A stretch of 64,000 nt of DNA from Flavobacterium sp. Its GTDB lineage: Bacteria > Bacteroidota > Bacteroidia > Flavobacteriales > Flavobacteriaceae. Where the stretch lies: positions 2,230,140 through 2,294,139 of the forward strand of contig CP051546.1 in assembly GCA_012837155.1 (NCBI GenBank). The letters run 5' to 3'. The position numbers were made by a program, and so were the translations under genes. Positions 38,004-48,066 of this stretch are shown here, one piece after another. The notes below the pieces were generated by a model that made no database searches, had not been told where the DNA came from, and saw only the letters and a list, made by a program, of their open reading frames with translations. How positions within the stretch are numbered: the first letter of the stretch is position 1; each line of letters begins with the position of its first letter.

Positions 38004-39952
38004 TTTGATTATAAAAAAGCAAAATTTGACTTTTGTCTTAGTTCTCTAATGGTAAAAAACCATATTTTTTAGAGTAATTCAACATTTGTTCAGCAAACGA
38101 TTTTGGTTGCGTTACTTCGATTGAAATAATATTGCCTTTTGCATCTAATTTTGGAACCAAAACTGGATTTATAAAGCCACTATAAGGAGCTGATGCAAAT
38201 TGCTTGTTTCTTTCTAAAACCTCAGCATGCAATTTTTGATCTACTTTTACACCATAATCTTCAACCAAAGCCTTTCCTGCTGCATAATCTCCTTCCGATT
38301 TGATTCTTTGAATTTCGCGCAACAATTGTCCAAATAAATCGTGAAGTTTGTCATAATTGGTAATATTGAAATACGTTTTTCCGTTTCGAGTTAACTTCTC
38401 AATAACATTATCTGCTTTGCCTTTTTCGAAAACCCAAGCACTTACAAACTGACGGTTTCTCATGTGTGCCTCCTCGATGTCAGCTCCTGGCTCCAAGCGA
38501 ATTAATTGAGTCATTAATCCGTTTCTAATGTAGCTGTCATACGATTCCATTCCTAGTTTTTTCCAATCATCAACTAATCCTAATTCCTGCAATTTTGGGT
38601 TATAAACATAGTATAATCCTACTAAATCAGCTCTTCCCTCTTCAAGAGTCGAAGCATAACTTTTCAACGTTTCTTTTGGAGTTCCCACCCCTGGATTTAT
38701 TTGCCCCGATGCGTGTCCTATTACTTCGTGCAAGGCTGTATGCATTTTATCCCCTATTTCGGCATATTTTTGAGCTAAGGCAATTTCTTCGGCATCGTTT
38801 GCAAATTCTAGCAATCTTCCTTTTCCTCCAGCTTTAGAGTAAGAATCTAAAATATTTCCTAATGAAACTGATTTTGAACCATAGGCCGCTCGAATCCAAT
38901 CGGCATTAGGAAGGTTTACACCAATGGGCGTTGAAGGGGAAGAATCGCCTGATTCTCCGGCAACAATAACTGTTTTGTATGAAACACCTACCACATTTTT
39001 CTTTTTATGCTCTGGCATTAACGGCGAATTATCTTCGAACCATTGAGCATTTTTAGAAACAACTTCCATTTTTTTAGACATATCAAAATCTTTAATTTGG
39101 ATAATGCTTTCATAAGAACCGCGATACCCTAAAGGATCATTGTATACTTCGATAAAACTATTAATGTAATCAATATTTCCTTCGGTTGCCTGAAGCCAAG
39201 CAATATTGTAATCGTCCCAAGTTTTCAAACTTCCTGTTTGGTAATAACGAATCAATAACCCCAAAGCGTCTGCTTGTTTTTTATTTTCAGCAACGCCTTT
39301 TGCTTTTTCTAACCAATAGATAATTTTGTCTATGGCAGCACCATACATCCCACCACTCTTCCAAACTCTTTCTTCTAATTGACCCGCAGCATTACGAACT
39401 AGCTTAGAATTTAAACCAAAAGAATATGGCTTTTTTGAATCTGGACTTGATTTTTTTGCATAGAAAGCTTCGACCTCTTTTGCTGTAATCCCTTTATCGT
39501 AAAAATTAATTGCAGACCCTTCTAATAATCCTTTTGATTCGTCAAGGTTTACTTTTTTAGCATCGATATCATTAAAAAGAACATCCGATATTTCAGGTGA
39601 CAAACTGGTTTTTGTTGCTTTCATCAAGCTGCTAAAATATTCTTTCGAAAAATCGGGCTTCATTTTAGCTGACGAATAATGATGATGAATTCCATTGGCA
39701 AACCAAACTCGTTTGAGGTAAATTTCAAAGTTTTTCCAATCTTCGGTTGTTTTGTTTCCCTTATACTTTTGATAAATATTTTCGAGTGCTTTTCTAATTT
39801 TCAAATTGTATTTATAATGCTGATCCCATCCTATATCGCGACCCGCGTATCCTGCTTGTGTGAGATAGTAAACCAATTTTTGCTCTTTGAGTGTTAATTT
39901 CGGCTCACATAAAAAAGTTGGGGAGAAGTTCTAAATTTGTCTAAAAAAACAA

Positions 39953-40338
39953 ATGGATTTTTCAATTTTTTCTTCCTTTTTACCAGAAGGGCTATTGATA
40001 CATTTTGATATTGTCGATTTCAAAGAGTTAGGAGATTTACATACAAAGAAAGACTGTTTATTCATTTATTTAGATGAGAAAAACATACTGCCAAATAATT
40101 ATGATTTGAATGAATTTGAGTCAAAAGGATTCTACGAACGAACTTTAATTCAAGACTTTCCAATTAGAGGAAAGGCGGTTTATTTAGGCATTAGAAGGCG
40201 TCGATGGCGAAATAAATTTGATAAATCAATAGAAGTTAAAAGTGATTATACTTTTATAGCAGAAGGTTCAAAATTGACCGTTGAACTTTCTGATTTTTAA
40301 AAGATACAGGTCGAGACCCGAGAAGATACGATAAGTAA
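39953..40338 (+). CDS. ISAon1-type transposase N-terminal region (orfA, one frameshift)
   Basis: About 128 residues: MDFSIFSSFLPEGLLIHFDI, basic block GIRRRRWRNKFDKSIEVK, ending GRDPRRYDK. A T run near 40297 has five T where copy 1 has six, so the frame appears to stop early here. orfA and orfB overlap in different frames near TTTTTTAAAAG, which would fit -1 ribosomal frameshifting to make the full transposase. Confidence 0.8.
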
Positions 40339-40372
40339 TATCGCCAGTTATTACGGAGTCAAAGCCAATTTA

Positions 40373-41290
40373 TTGCAACGCCATTACAAGAAAAAAGTTA
40401 GTGGATTTAAGGATTGGGATCAGTTCAATCACTCCGAAGATTATTTGATTTATCCTCAGAATATAGGTGAAAATCTAGGAATTGATGAGTTAAGTTTGTC
40501 AAAAGGAGAACTCTATACCTTTGTAACCAATAAAAACGGTAGAGGCAAGAAAAAAACATTAGTAGCAGTTATAAAAGGCACTAAAAGTCAAGATATTATT
40601 GATGTTTTAAACAAAATTCCGTTAGAAAAAAGGAAGTTGGTAAAGGAAATTACCCTTGATATGGCTAATAATATGCAATTGGCTTCAAGAATATGTTTTC
40701 CAGAAAGCAATTTGGTTACCGATCGTTTTCACGTAGTAAAGCTGGTAATGGAAGCCTTGCAACATCAAAGAATTAAGTTACGATGGGAAGCAATTGAAAA
40801 AGAAAATCAAGCCATTAAAATAGCCAAAGAACAAGGAATTAAATATGTTCCTATCGTTTTTGAAAATGAGGACACTCCAAAACAATTATTAGCTAGAAGC
40901 CGTTATATTATTGCTAAAAAAACAAATGAATGGACTCCTAATCAGAAGGTAAGAGCCGAATTGTTATTCAAAATTTATCCACACTTACATCAAGCATATA
41001 AACACACTCTCGAGTTCAGGAACATCTATGAACAAACCTCAAAAGAATTAGCCAAAGAACAATTTTTAAACTGGATTGAAAAAACAAAATTATTAAAATT
41101 AAATGATTTTAATACCGCAGCAAACAGCTTAAAATATCATTTAGAAACCATTTTAAACTTCTTCATCAAACGACATACAAATGCAAACGCAGAATCATTT
41201 AATTCTAAAATAAAACTCTTTAGAGCAAATCTAAGAGGTGTAGTTGATGTGAAATTCTTTCTATTCAGAATGGAAAAACTTTTTGCTTAA
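40373..41290 (+). CDS. ISAon1-type transposase (orfB, ISL3-like DDE domain)
   Basis: 305 residues from the TTG shown. The open frame extends further upstream with family-like sequence (DTISNIASYYGVKANLL), so the real protein probably begins by fusion with orfA. Catalytic blocks: LGIDELSLSKGELYTFV (first Asp), EITLDMANNMQLAS and NLVTDRFHVVKLV (Asp), and HTNANAESFNSKIKLFRA (Glu). Intact across the length, so this copy is the probable source of active transposase. Confidence 0.85.
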   Translation: MQRHYKKKVSGFKDWDQFNHSEDYLIYPQNIGENLGIDELSLSKGELYTFVTNKNGRGKKKTLVAVIKGTKSQDIIDVLNKIPLEKRKLVKEITLDMANNMQLASRICFPESNLVTDRFHVVKLVMEALQHQRIKLRWEAIEKENQAIKIAKEQGIKYVPIVFENEDTPKQLLARSRYIIAKKTNEWTPNQKVRAELLFKIYPHLHQAYKHTLEFRNIYEQTSKELAKEQFLNWIEKTKLLKLNDFNTAANSLKYHLETILNFFIKRHTNANAESFNSKIKLFRANLRGVVDVKFFLFRMEKLFA

Positions 41291-41536
41291 TCCCCAAAAA
41301 AATTACGTGAGCCTTAATTTCTCCCAGCCCGAAATTTGATAACGAAGCACTTTTATGTCGGCAAATTGTTCTGCAACATAGTCAAAAGGAGCCTTTTCTG
41401 AGGCTTTTATGCTTGTTGTCTTTGTTACTTGTGCATTACAAATAAATGAGCATCCAACAGTCATAAAAACACCTGCGATTTTAAGTAATTTCATAAATTA
41501 ATTGTATTTAGTTGTTTTATTTATAACAATATACAA

Positions 41537-41544
41537 CAAAAATA
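41537..41544 (-). promoter_or_regulatory. -7 promoter motif (TATTTTTG on minus strand)
   Basis: TAnnTTTG match 43 bases before the DPP III start. Nothing else was recognised in the 265-base divergent gap 41495-41759. Confidence 0.45.
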
Positions 41545-41759
41545 TGTGTTTTTTAAACACTACGCAATACTCTTGTACTATTTATAGCCTGTTTCGAATC
41601 TAGAAAACAATAAGAGTAATATTTTAAACATAACTTAATGATTATTAAATACTTATATTATACTTATACCCTTCAAACAGCAAAACAATTTATACTTTTT
41701 TTAACAGTTGAACATATTAATAAAATTTCTACCTTTACGTCATAAAATCCCCCAAGTAT

Positions 41760-42869
41760 ATGAGAATTTTAAAGTATCTATTTCTTTTACTATTGCTAAG
41801 TTTAGTAGCATTAACCATTTTTATTGCGACTCAAAAGGGCGATTTTATAATAGAAAGAAGCAAGATTATCAATTCGCCAAAAGCAACTTTATTCAATTAT
41901 GTAAACGACACTAAAAACTGGGTAGAATGGAATTCTTGGGCTGTGGAAGATCCAGAAATTAAAATGATTTATTCTAAAAATACTACTGGTAAAGGAAGTT
42001 TTTATTCATGGGAAGGAAAAAACGGAAGCGGAGATATAGAAACATTATATACAAAAGACAATGACAGTATCGTGCAAAAAATGAATTATAACGGAAACAC
42101 ATCGGATGTTTCTTTAAGCTTCAAAGATACTGTGGGAGGCACGAAAGTGACATGGAAGACAAAAGGAACCATGAGTTTTGGCTATAAGATTTTGACCGTT
42201 TTTAATGGTGGAGCTAAAGGAATCATTGGACTCATGCTTGAAAAAAGTTTAGCTAATCTTGACAAAAAACTAGATTATGAAATAAATACTTATTCTGTAA
42301 AAATAAATGGAATAGTAAATATGCCCGAAAGTTTTTATTTAGCACAAACCTTTACCTGTGAAATAACAAAAGTTAGCAAAAACTCAGGAATTGTTTTTCC
42401 TAAAATTATCCGTTTTTGCAAAAAAAATAATATTGCTATAAATGGCAAACCATTTATCATTTATCATAGCTATGACAGTATCAGGCAACTAACTAAATTA
42501 TCGATTTGTATTCCTATCAAAGATCCCATTTTTATAGCTGAAGGAAGCGATATTTCGTCAGAAAAAACAGCCCCTTACCAAGCAGTAAAAACAACGCTAA
42601 CAGGCGATTATTCTCATAAAAACGAAGCGTTAAGTAAAACAACGAAATATTGCAATACAAATACTCTTAGCCCTGACCCTATATTTTCGCATCTTGAAAT
42701 ATACACGATTGGTAAAATTGAAACAAAAAGTCCGTCGAAATGGATAACCGAGATTTATCTTCCTGTAAAACCGAAGATTGTTTACCAAAAACAGTTACCA
42801 ACAGAGCCAAAAACCGAAGCAATTGCTCCTAATCCAAAAGTTGAAAAAGAAATTCCATCTGAATTTTAA
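41760..42869 (+). CDS. SRPBCC domain protein with GyrI-like effector-binding domain
   Basis: 369 residues. An N-terminal helix (MRILKYLFLLLLLSLVALTI) anchors or exports the protein. Residues about 30-170 form an SRPBCC/START-like ligand pocket (FNYVNDTKNWVEWNSWAVED, GSFYSWEGKNGSGDIE). Residues about 180-335 match a GyrI-like/AraC effector-binding fold, and the tail is proline/lysine-rich. The ligand is unknown. Intact frame. It precedes the ECF sigma gene by 63 bases. Confidence 0.75.
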   Translation: MRILKYLFLLLLLSLVALTIFIATQKGDFIIERSKIINSPKATLFNYVNDTKNWVEWNSWAVEDPEIKMIYSKNTTGKGSFYSWEGKNGSGDIETLYTKDNDSIVQKMNYNGNTSDVSLSFKDTVGGTKVTWKTKGTMSFGYKILTVFNGGAKGIIGLMLEKSLANLDKKLDYEINTYSVKINGIVNMPESFYLAQTFTCEITKVSKNSGIVFPKIIRFCKKNNIAINGKPFIIYHSYDSIRQLTKLSICIPIKDPIFIAEGSDISSEKTAPYQAVKTTLTGDYSHKNEALSKTTKYCNTNTLSPDPIFSHLEIYTIGKIETKSPSKWITEIYLPVKPKIVYQKQLPTEPKTEAIAPNPKVEKEIPSEF

Positions 42870-42932
42870 TTTTTTTCCCTCTGCGATTAAACCTATTGGG
42901 CAAATTCCGTTCTAAACTGATAAATTATAGCT

Positions 42933-43475
42933 TTGCAAAAAGAAAAGGAATTCATTCAAGAATTATTAAATCCCAAGACGCAAAATCAGGCGTTTGAAAA
43001 ACTCTTGAAAGAATATCAAAAACCTCTTTATAATCATATTCGAAACATTGTATTAAACCACGATGATACTGATGATGTTTTGCAAAATACTTTCGTAAAA
43101 GTTTTTCAATACCTGAAAAATTTTAAAGGAGAAAGTAAACTTTTTTCTTGGATGTATCGCATTGCAACCAATGAGGCTTTGACATTTTTGAGTCAAAAAG
43201 CAAAAAAAAATGGAATTTCATCCGAAACATTACAAAATATAACCATCGATAATTTAAAAGCAGATACCTATTTTGATGGAAATGAAATTCAAATAAAATT
43301 GCAAAAAGCAATCGTTTTATTGCCCGAAAAGCAACAATTAGTTTTCAAGATGAAATATTTTGAAGAGCTAAAATACGAAGAAATATCAGAGATTCTAGGA
43401 ACATCTGTAGGAGCATTAAAAGCATCGTATCATCACGCAGTCAAAAAAATAGAAGCCTTTGTAACAACAAATTAA
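42933..43475 (+). CDS. ECF RNA polymerase sigma factor
   Basis: Sigma-70 family ECF protein of 180 residues. Region 2 is DDTDDVLQNTFVKVFQYLKNF and GESKLFSWMYRIATNEALTF; region 4 is LPEKQQLVFKMKYFEELKYE and ISEILGTSVGALKASYHHAV. The only plausible start is TTG 42933 (or ATT 42924), as there is no ATG. A TAGCTTTG motif (42928-42935) overlaps this TTG, so either the motif is chance or the message is essentially leaderless. It is followed by a membrane protein and a periplasmic protein in a three-gene set. Confidence 0.85.
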   Translation: MQKEKEFIQELLNPKTQNQAFEKLLKEYQKPLYNHIRNIVLNHDDTDDVLQNTFVKVFQYLKNFKGESKLFSWMYRIATNEALTFLSQKAKKNGISSETLQNITIDNLKADTYFDGNEIQIKLQKAIVLLPEKQQLVFKMKYFEELKYEEISEILGTSVGALKASYHHAVKKIEAFVTTN

Positions 43476-43508
43476 ACCCTTTGACCTAAATTAAGTCTAA
43501 AGAATATT

Positions 43509-43925
43509 ATGAAACCATTTAAACTAGAAAACGAGCCAAAAATAAAACCTGGGTTTATAACTCCAGAAAATTATTTTGAAGATTTTTCAGCGAAAATAGT
43601 GCAACAATTACCCCAAGAAGATTCAAAAATAATTTCGCTATTTACAAAAAGAAAAACATGGTTTTACTCAGGGGCAGCTGCTATTATAGGTCTATTATTA
43701 GCCCTTTCTTTTTATGACAATTCACACCATAAAACATCCGAAATTGACACAGCAACATTAGAAAATTATATTTCGTATCACACTTCGGTTTCAGATGTGG
43801 ACTTGGTTAATTTACTTAGTGAAAATGACATTCAAAAAATGAGCATGGATTTGAATATTGAAGACAAAACCATAGAAGATGAACTTTCGACTAACAAAAA
43901 TTTAGAACATTATTTATTAAAATAA
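43509..43925 (+). CDS. Single-pass membrane protein, probable anti-sigma partner
   Basis: 138 residues: soluble N-terminus of about 50 (FKLENEPKIKPGFITPENYF), one helix (WFYSGAAAIIGLLLALSFY), then an acidic periplasmic tail. This layout and its place directly after an ECF gene fit an anti-sigma factor, but no zinc or ASD motif is present, so the role is inferred from context. Intact frame. Confidence 0.7.
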   Translation: MKPFKLENEPKIKPGFITPENYFEDFSAKIVQQLPQEDSKIISLFTKRKTWFYSGAAAIIGLLLALSFYDNSHHKTSEIDTATLENYISYHTSVSDVDLVNLLSENDIQKMSMDLNIEDKTIEDELSTNKNLEHYLLK

Positions 43926-43927
43926 AA

Positions 43928-44383
43928 ATGAAAACAAGCAAACTACTACTAATTACCGCCATACTTATGGCAACTCATTCTTTTGCACAATCTCGTTTTG
44001 AAGAAAAAAGAGAACAAATAAAGACACTCAAAGTGGGTTATATTACCAATGAATTATCTTTAACCCCCGATGAGGCAACACGATTTTGGCCCATCTATAA
44101 TGCTTTTGACGACAAGCAATTTGAATTGAGACATCAAAAAATGAAATCGTTTAGAAATAGAATAGACGAGGGCGCTTTAGACAAAATGAATGATAAAGAA
44201 GCTGCTGCGCTACTTGCACAAATGGAAAGCAATGAAGACGAAATGTACCTAAACCGTAAGAAATTTATCGTCAATTTAAAAGGGATTTTATCTCCAATAA
44301 AAATCATAAAACTTAAAAAGGCGGAAGATGACTTTAATAGAAAATTACTAAATCAATACCGAGATAAAGGTCCAAGGAGATAA
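43928..44383 (+). CDS. Periplasmic 'sensor of ECF-type sigma factor' protein
   Basis: 151 residues with a signal peptide (MKTSKLLLITAILMATHSFA). Mostly helical and highly charged (REQIKTLKVGYITNELSLTP, DEATRFWPIYNAFDDKQFEL), like CpxP/Spy-type sensors annotated as sensors of ECF sigma factors in Flavobacteriia. 2 bases after the preceding gene, so co-translated. Terminator follows. Confidence 0.78.
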   Translation: MKTSKLLLITAILMATHSFAQSRFEEKREQIKTLKVGYITNELSLTPDEATRFWPIYNAFDDKQFELRHQKMKSFRNRIDEGALDKMNDKEAAALLAQMESNEDEMYLNRKKFIVNLKGILSPIKIIKLKKAEDDFNRKLLNQYRDKGPRR

Positions 44384-44408
44384 TTTCTACCTTTTTTGAA
44401 ATTCTAAT

Positions 44409-44446
44409 AAAACCAAGCAACACCTATACTGTTTCTTGGTTTTATT
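44409..44446 (+). terminator. Rho-independent terminator of the ECF operon
   Basis: AAAACCAAG / CTTGGTTTT stem (44409-44417 with 44435-44443) followed by T-rich sequence. Confidence 0.65.
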
Positions 44447-44457
44447 ATTTAAAATTA

Positions 44458-45422
44458 TAGGTATAAAGCGTTTAGGTCGCAAATAAATTATCTTTGTCAA
44501 ATGACAGAGCGCAATATTTTCAGAGGAGTGAATTCAATAAAATTTAACCAAAGATTTAAAGAAGATAAGGATTGTTTAGAATATTTATCTGAGATAAAAT
44601 GGCTTAGTGGCTATAATTGTAAACGATGTAATAATGATAAATTTGGGAAAGGAAAAAACATCCATAACCGACGTTGTACCAAGTGCCGATATGATGAAAG
44701 TCCAACAGCAGGAACTATGTTTGAAAAGCTTAAATTTTCAATACTAATAGCCTTTCATATTGTTTTCAAAATAAGTACGAAGAAAAAAGGGATGTCTTCT
44801 TTAGAATTAAGTAATGAATTTGAACTTCGACAAATGACCTGCTGGGCATTCAAACAAAAACTACAGCAAGTAATGAAGAGCAGTCTAAAAAGCCCATTAA
44901 CAGGGGTTATTCACGTTGATGAGTTTGTGATTGGAGGTCCAGAAGAAGGTAAAAAGGAAGGAGTAAAGGGTTGAAAAAATTAATTGTCTTGGCTGTTGAA
45001 ATTTTAGAAGATGGTGTTGGTCGAGCTTACGCTGAGGCTATTGAACATTCTTCGGCAATAGAATTAGGTGCTTTCTTAACCAAATATGTTTCAAGCGAAG
45101 CGGAAGTAGTTTCGGATAAATGGAAAGGTTACACACCTTTAAAAAAGGAGTTTAAAAATTTGAAACAAGTTGCATCAGAAGATGGAAAGAACTTTAAAGA
45201 GCTACATATACACATAATGAATATAAAAGGATGGCTCCGAGGAATTCATCACCATTGCAGTAAAGACCGTATGCAAAATTATCTTGATGAATACCATTTT
45301 AGATACAACAGAAGGTCAAATATGGATACAATATTCGATGTGTTAATAAGAAAGATGGTGAATTGTAAATAAATATCAATAAAATAAGCACTTAACAAGT
45401 GCGAACTAAACGCTTATACCTA
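44458..45422 (+). mobile_element. IS1595-family element, copy 1
   Basis: 965 bp with ends TAGGTATAAAGCGTTTAGGT and complement TAGGTATAAGCGTTTAGTTC. Perfect 8-bp direct repeats TAAAATTA (44450-44457, 45423-45430). It lies at the 3' end of the Ycf48-like gene. Confidence 0.92.
44501..45372 (+). pseudogene. IS1595-family transposase (one frameshift)
   Basis: About 290 residues: zinc-ribbon GYNCKRCNNDKFGKGK with NRRCTKCRYDESP, then the ISXO2-like DDE domain with VIHVDEFVIGGPEEGKK, EAEVVSDKWKGYTPLKK and RGIHHHCSKDRMQNYLDEYH, ending FRYNRR. The frame shifts near 44955 where copy 2 reads GKKGRSKGLKK. It is only partly open as sequenced. Confidence 0.85.
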
Positions 45423-46478
45423 TAAAATTAATTCGAATCATTTTGTTTAACCCCGCCGCAATAGCCGTATGATTATTTAAAAATCGAATCGTAAAAAGAC
45501 TGGTGTCCGTTGATAATTGCTTCCAAGAATTGCCGCTATCCGAAGAATAATACAACCCAGAAGCTCCAATGCTAACCAAAGATTTTCCTTCGCTATCAGG
45601 AACATATTGCACACAGGAAGCATATCCAAACCCTTGATTTTCGGCTATCAACTTCCATGTTTTGCCTCCATCTGTTGTAAAAGCTTTGTTTGTGAAATTT
45701 TGGTTGGGAGCCTCATAATCTCCACCTGCAATAAATCCATTTTTTGAATCATAAAAATCAGCCGTAAAAATTCCTGTCATCGCTTTCCCTTGAATGATTG
45801 GCGTAGTATAAACCTCCCAATTTTTCCCTTTGTCGGGCGAATAATATACGTTTGCTTTTTTTCCTCCTGTAACAATCCAAGTTTCATTTTTCTTAACCAC
45901 AATATTAGTGTTGCTGGCTGCAAAAGCAACCTCACCTTCAACTATTTTGGCAATTTGTATGAAGGAATTTTTTGCCAAGAATTTCCTCCATCACGAGTTA
46001 TAAGTATTGAAATACAATCGTTTGTTGGATCACCAATGGCAATTCCTTCAGTATCATTCCAAAATTGCATACTATCATAAAATACTTTTGCATCGTTTTC
46101 CTGATAAACCAATTGCGTTTTTTTTCCATCCTTAGAAATTTTGTATAGTAATGCAGGATTTCCTACTGATAGAGTAAAAATATTTTTAGCAGTTTTTCCA
46201 ATACTTCTGAACTCTAATGGCAGCGTATCATTTATAATTTTGCTTTCAAATTTTCTATTTTTTTCTAAATCATAAAATCCAAATCTTCCTTTATTTCCAG
46301 CAAACCAAATTTTATTTTCATCAAAAAGAATGGCTCTAATACTGATTTTATCTTGAAAAAGAGTATCCATTTTTATCGCAGTAAAATTTGCTTTCCCTTT
46401 CGCATTATCCGAGTAACTAATTGTTTTACAAGATTGTAAAACAACTAAAACTAACCCAATCAAAAAAATATTTTTCAT
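45406..46478 (-). CDS. Ycf48-like / BNR-repeat lipoprotein (frameshift; IS at 3' end)
   Basis: About 357 residues. Lipobox LQSC follows MKNIFLIGLVLVV. Repeated beta-propeller blades of the photosystem-stability-factor type: GNKGRFGFYD, ITRDGGNSWQKIP, YYSPDKGKNWEVYT, AFTTDGGKTWKLI and YYSSDSGNSWKQLS. One A is missing near 45962. IS1595 inserted in the last codons: the original end was RINFK-stop, and now the IS supplies IGISV-stop, so the protein is essentially complete. The function in non-phototrophs is unknown. Confidence 0.8.
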
Positions 46479-46596
46479 AATCTGATGCTTTATAAAAACA
46501 AAGTTACAATTAAAAAAGTTGGTAATAATTAGCCTAATTATTTATTGGCACAGTAATTGGATACCCATCAAATAATTAATCTTAATCTCAATAGTT

Positions 46597-47932
46597 ATGA
46601 AAACTCGACTACTAATTTTGACCCTATTGATTTCTGTCTTTGCAACTCAGATTCAGGCCCAAGATAGAACAATAATAAACGCAAAGAATTCCGAAATCAG
46701 CGACAATCTAGATTTAAGAGCTGTCGCCTCTATTTTGGAGATTCCAATAATCTTCAAGATTTTGAAAGAAGATTAAACGATCCTAAACTTCAAATTTCAA
46801 ATTTGGATTTGAACAATGACAATCAAGTAGATTATTTACGAGTTATTGAATCCGTAGAAAAAAGAACACACTTTATAATCATACAATCAGTTCTAGATCG
46901 CGATGTATATCAAGATGTTGCTACAATCGAGGTGGAAAAAGACAATCAAAACAACATTCATGTTCAGGTGGTAGGCGATGTGTATATGTATGGTCAAAAT
47001 TACATTTATGAACCTGTTTATTACAACACACCTCGTATTTATGCTTCGTTTGGCTTTCAAATTATCGCCCTTATTGTTCTTCTTGGTATTGGAACTATTA
47101 TCCAAGTTATTACTATGCATGGAATCCATTCCCTGTTTTTAGATACAGACATAATATCAATATTTGCTTAAATACCTATAACCAATACAATTATGTAAGT
47201 TATAGAAGATGTTATCAAGCAGCAATTGTTTATAATTCAAGACGATCTAATGGCTATGAGAGACAGCATCCTGATTATTCTTTTTCAAGAAGAAATTATA
47301 ATGTAGTCAACCGCTATGAATTAGATCAAAGAAGAGACACCAGAAATATTGGTTATTCTCAAAACAGAAGAGAATATCAAAGAGATTATTCTCAAAATAG
47401 AGGAGAATATCAAAGAATTTCAACTCCACAAAGAGATTACTCTCAAAATAGAGAAGAATCTCAAAGAATGAGTACTCCTCAAAGAACAGAAATACAAAGA
47501 GATTATTCTCAAAACAGAGGAGAATCTCAAAGAATGAGTGTTCCTCAAAGAACAGAAACACAAAGAGATTACTCTCAAAACAGAGGAGAATCTCAAAGAA
47601 TGAGTACTCCTCAAAGAACAGAAACACAAAGAGATTACTCTCAAAACAGAGGAGAATCTCAAAGAATGAGTACTCCTCAAAGAACAGAAACACAAAGAGA
47701 TTACTCTCAAAACAGAGGAGAATCTCAAAGAATGAGTACTCCTCAAAGAACAGAAACACAAAGAGATTACTCTCAAAACAGAGGAGAATCTCAAAGAATG
47801 AGTACTCCGCAAAGAACAGAAACACAAAGAGATTACTCTCAAAACAGAGAAGAATCTCAAAGAATGAATGCTCCGCAAAGAGATTATTCTCAATCTAGAT
47901 CTTCGCCAAGAAATGAGAATAGAAGATCGTAA
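46597..47932 (+). CDS. Secreted protein with 22-residue tandem repeats (two frameshifts)
   Basis: About 445 residues. Signal peptide MKTRLLILTLLISVFATQIQ. A conserved N-terminal domain (LNDPKLQISNLDLNNDNQVD, TIEVEKDNQNNIHVQVVGDV) is followed by a Tyr/Trp-rich stretch (SWYWNYYPSYYYAWNP) and then six exact-length repeats beginning MSTPQRTETQRDYSQNRGES, and a degenerate end. T runs near 46737 and 47049 each lack one base. The repeat region is highly polar and probably disordered. A related domain occurs in flavobacteria, but its role is unknown. Confidence 0.75.
47468..47863 (+). repeat. 66-bp tandem repeat, six units, in frame
   Basis: Units start at 47468, 47534, 47600, 47666, 47732 and 47798, each coding 22 residues. 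Units 3-5 are nearly identical at the DNA level, which indicates recent expansion. Partial older units lie on both sides. Confidence 0.93.
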
Positions 47933-47954
47933 CCTCTTTTTTTTTTAACGATCG

Positions 47955-47986
47955 AAAAACACGGGCTCATTGTCCGTGTTTTTTTA
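47955..47986 (+). terminator. Rho-independent terminator
   Basis: AAAAACACGG / CCGTGTTTTT stem (47955-47964 with 47974-47983), then T run. Confidence 0.85.
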
Positions 47987-48026
47987 TTTATTTTTTATAT
48001 ACAAACAAATGATATTTATAAATGAG

Positions 48027-48034
48027 TAAATTTG
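48027..48034 (+). promoter_or_regulatory. -7 promoter motif (TAAATTTG) for kup
   Basis: TAnnTTTG match 33 bases before the kup start codon. Confidence 0.5.
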
Positions 48035-48066
48035 CAAAGTTTTTTATATAAATAAGTAAATATAAC

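Larger units (their letters stand above)
39902..41313 (+). mobile_element. ISAon1-type element, copy 2
   Basis: 1412 bp, ends GGCTCACATAAAAAAGTTGG / complement GGCTCACGTAATTTTTTTGG. Flanked by perfect 8-bp direct repeats TTAATTTC (39894-39901, 41314-41321) inside the DPP III gene. Confidence 0.93.
38038..41494 (-). pseudogene. Dipeptidyl-peptidase III (M49), split by ISAon1
   Basis: Zinc dipeptidyl-peptidase of about 675 residues before insertion. The N-terminal piece (41494 down to the IS) has a signal peptide (MKLLKIAGVFMTVGCSFICN) and ends at QISGWEKL. The rest resumes at 39893 as TLKEQKLVYYLTQAGYAGRD. The M49 motif HEVIGH is in MHTALHEVIGHASGQ, with the second motif EEGRADLVGLYYV. Removing the IS and one copy of its 8-bp duplication restores GWEKLTLKEQKLVYYL in frame. 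It is inactive as it stands. Confidence 0.92.

Noticed and set aside
47468-47863. Possible CRISPR array
   Set aside because: The units are contiguous 66-bp tandem repeats with no spacers and encode a repeat in frame; no cas gene is present.
47307-47893. Two overlapping minus-strand open frames of 157 and 172 residues
   Set aside because: They exist only because the 66-bp repeat lacks stops on the complementary strand; their products are simple repeats without start signals.
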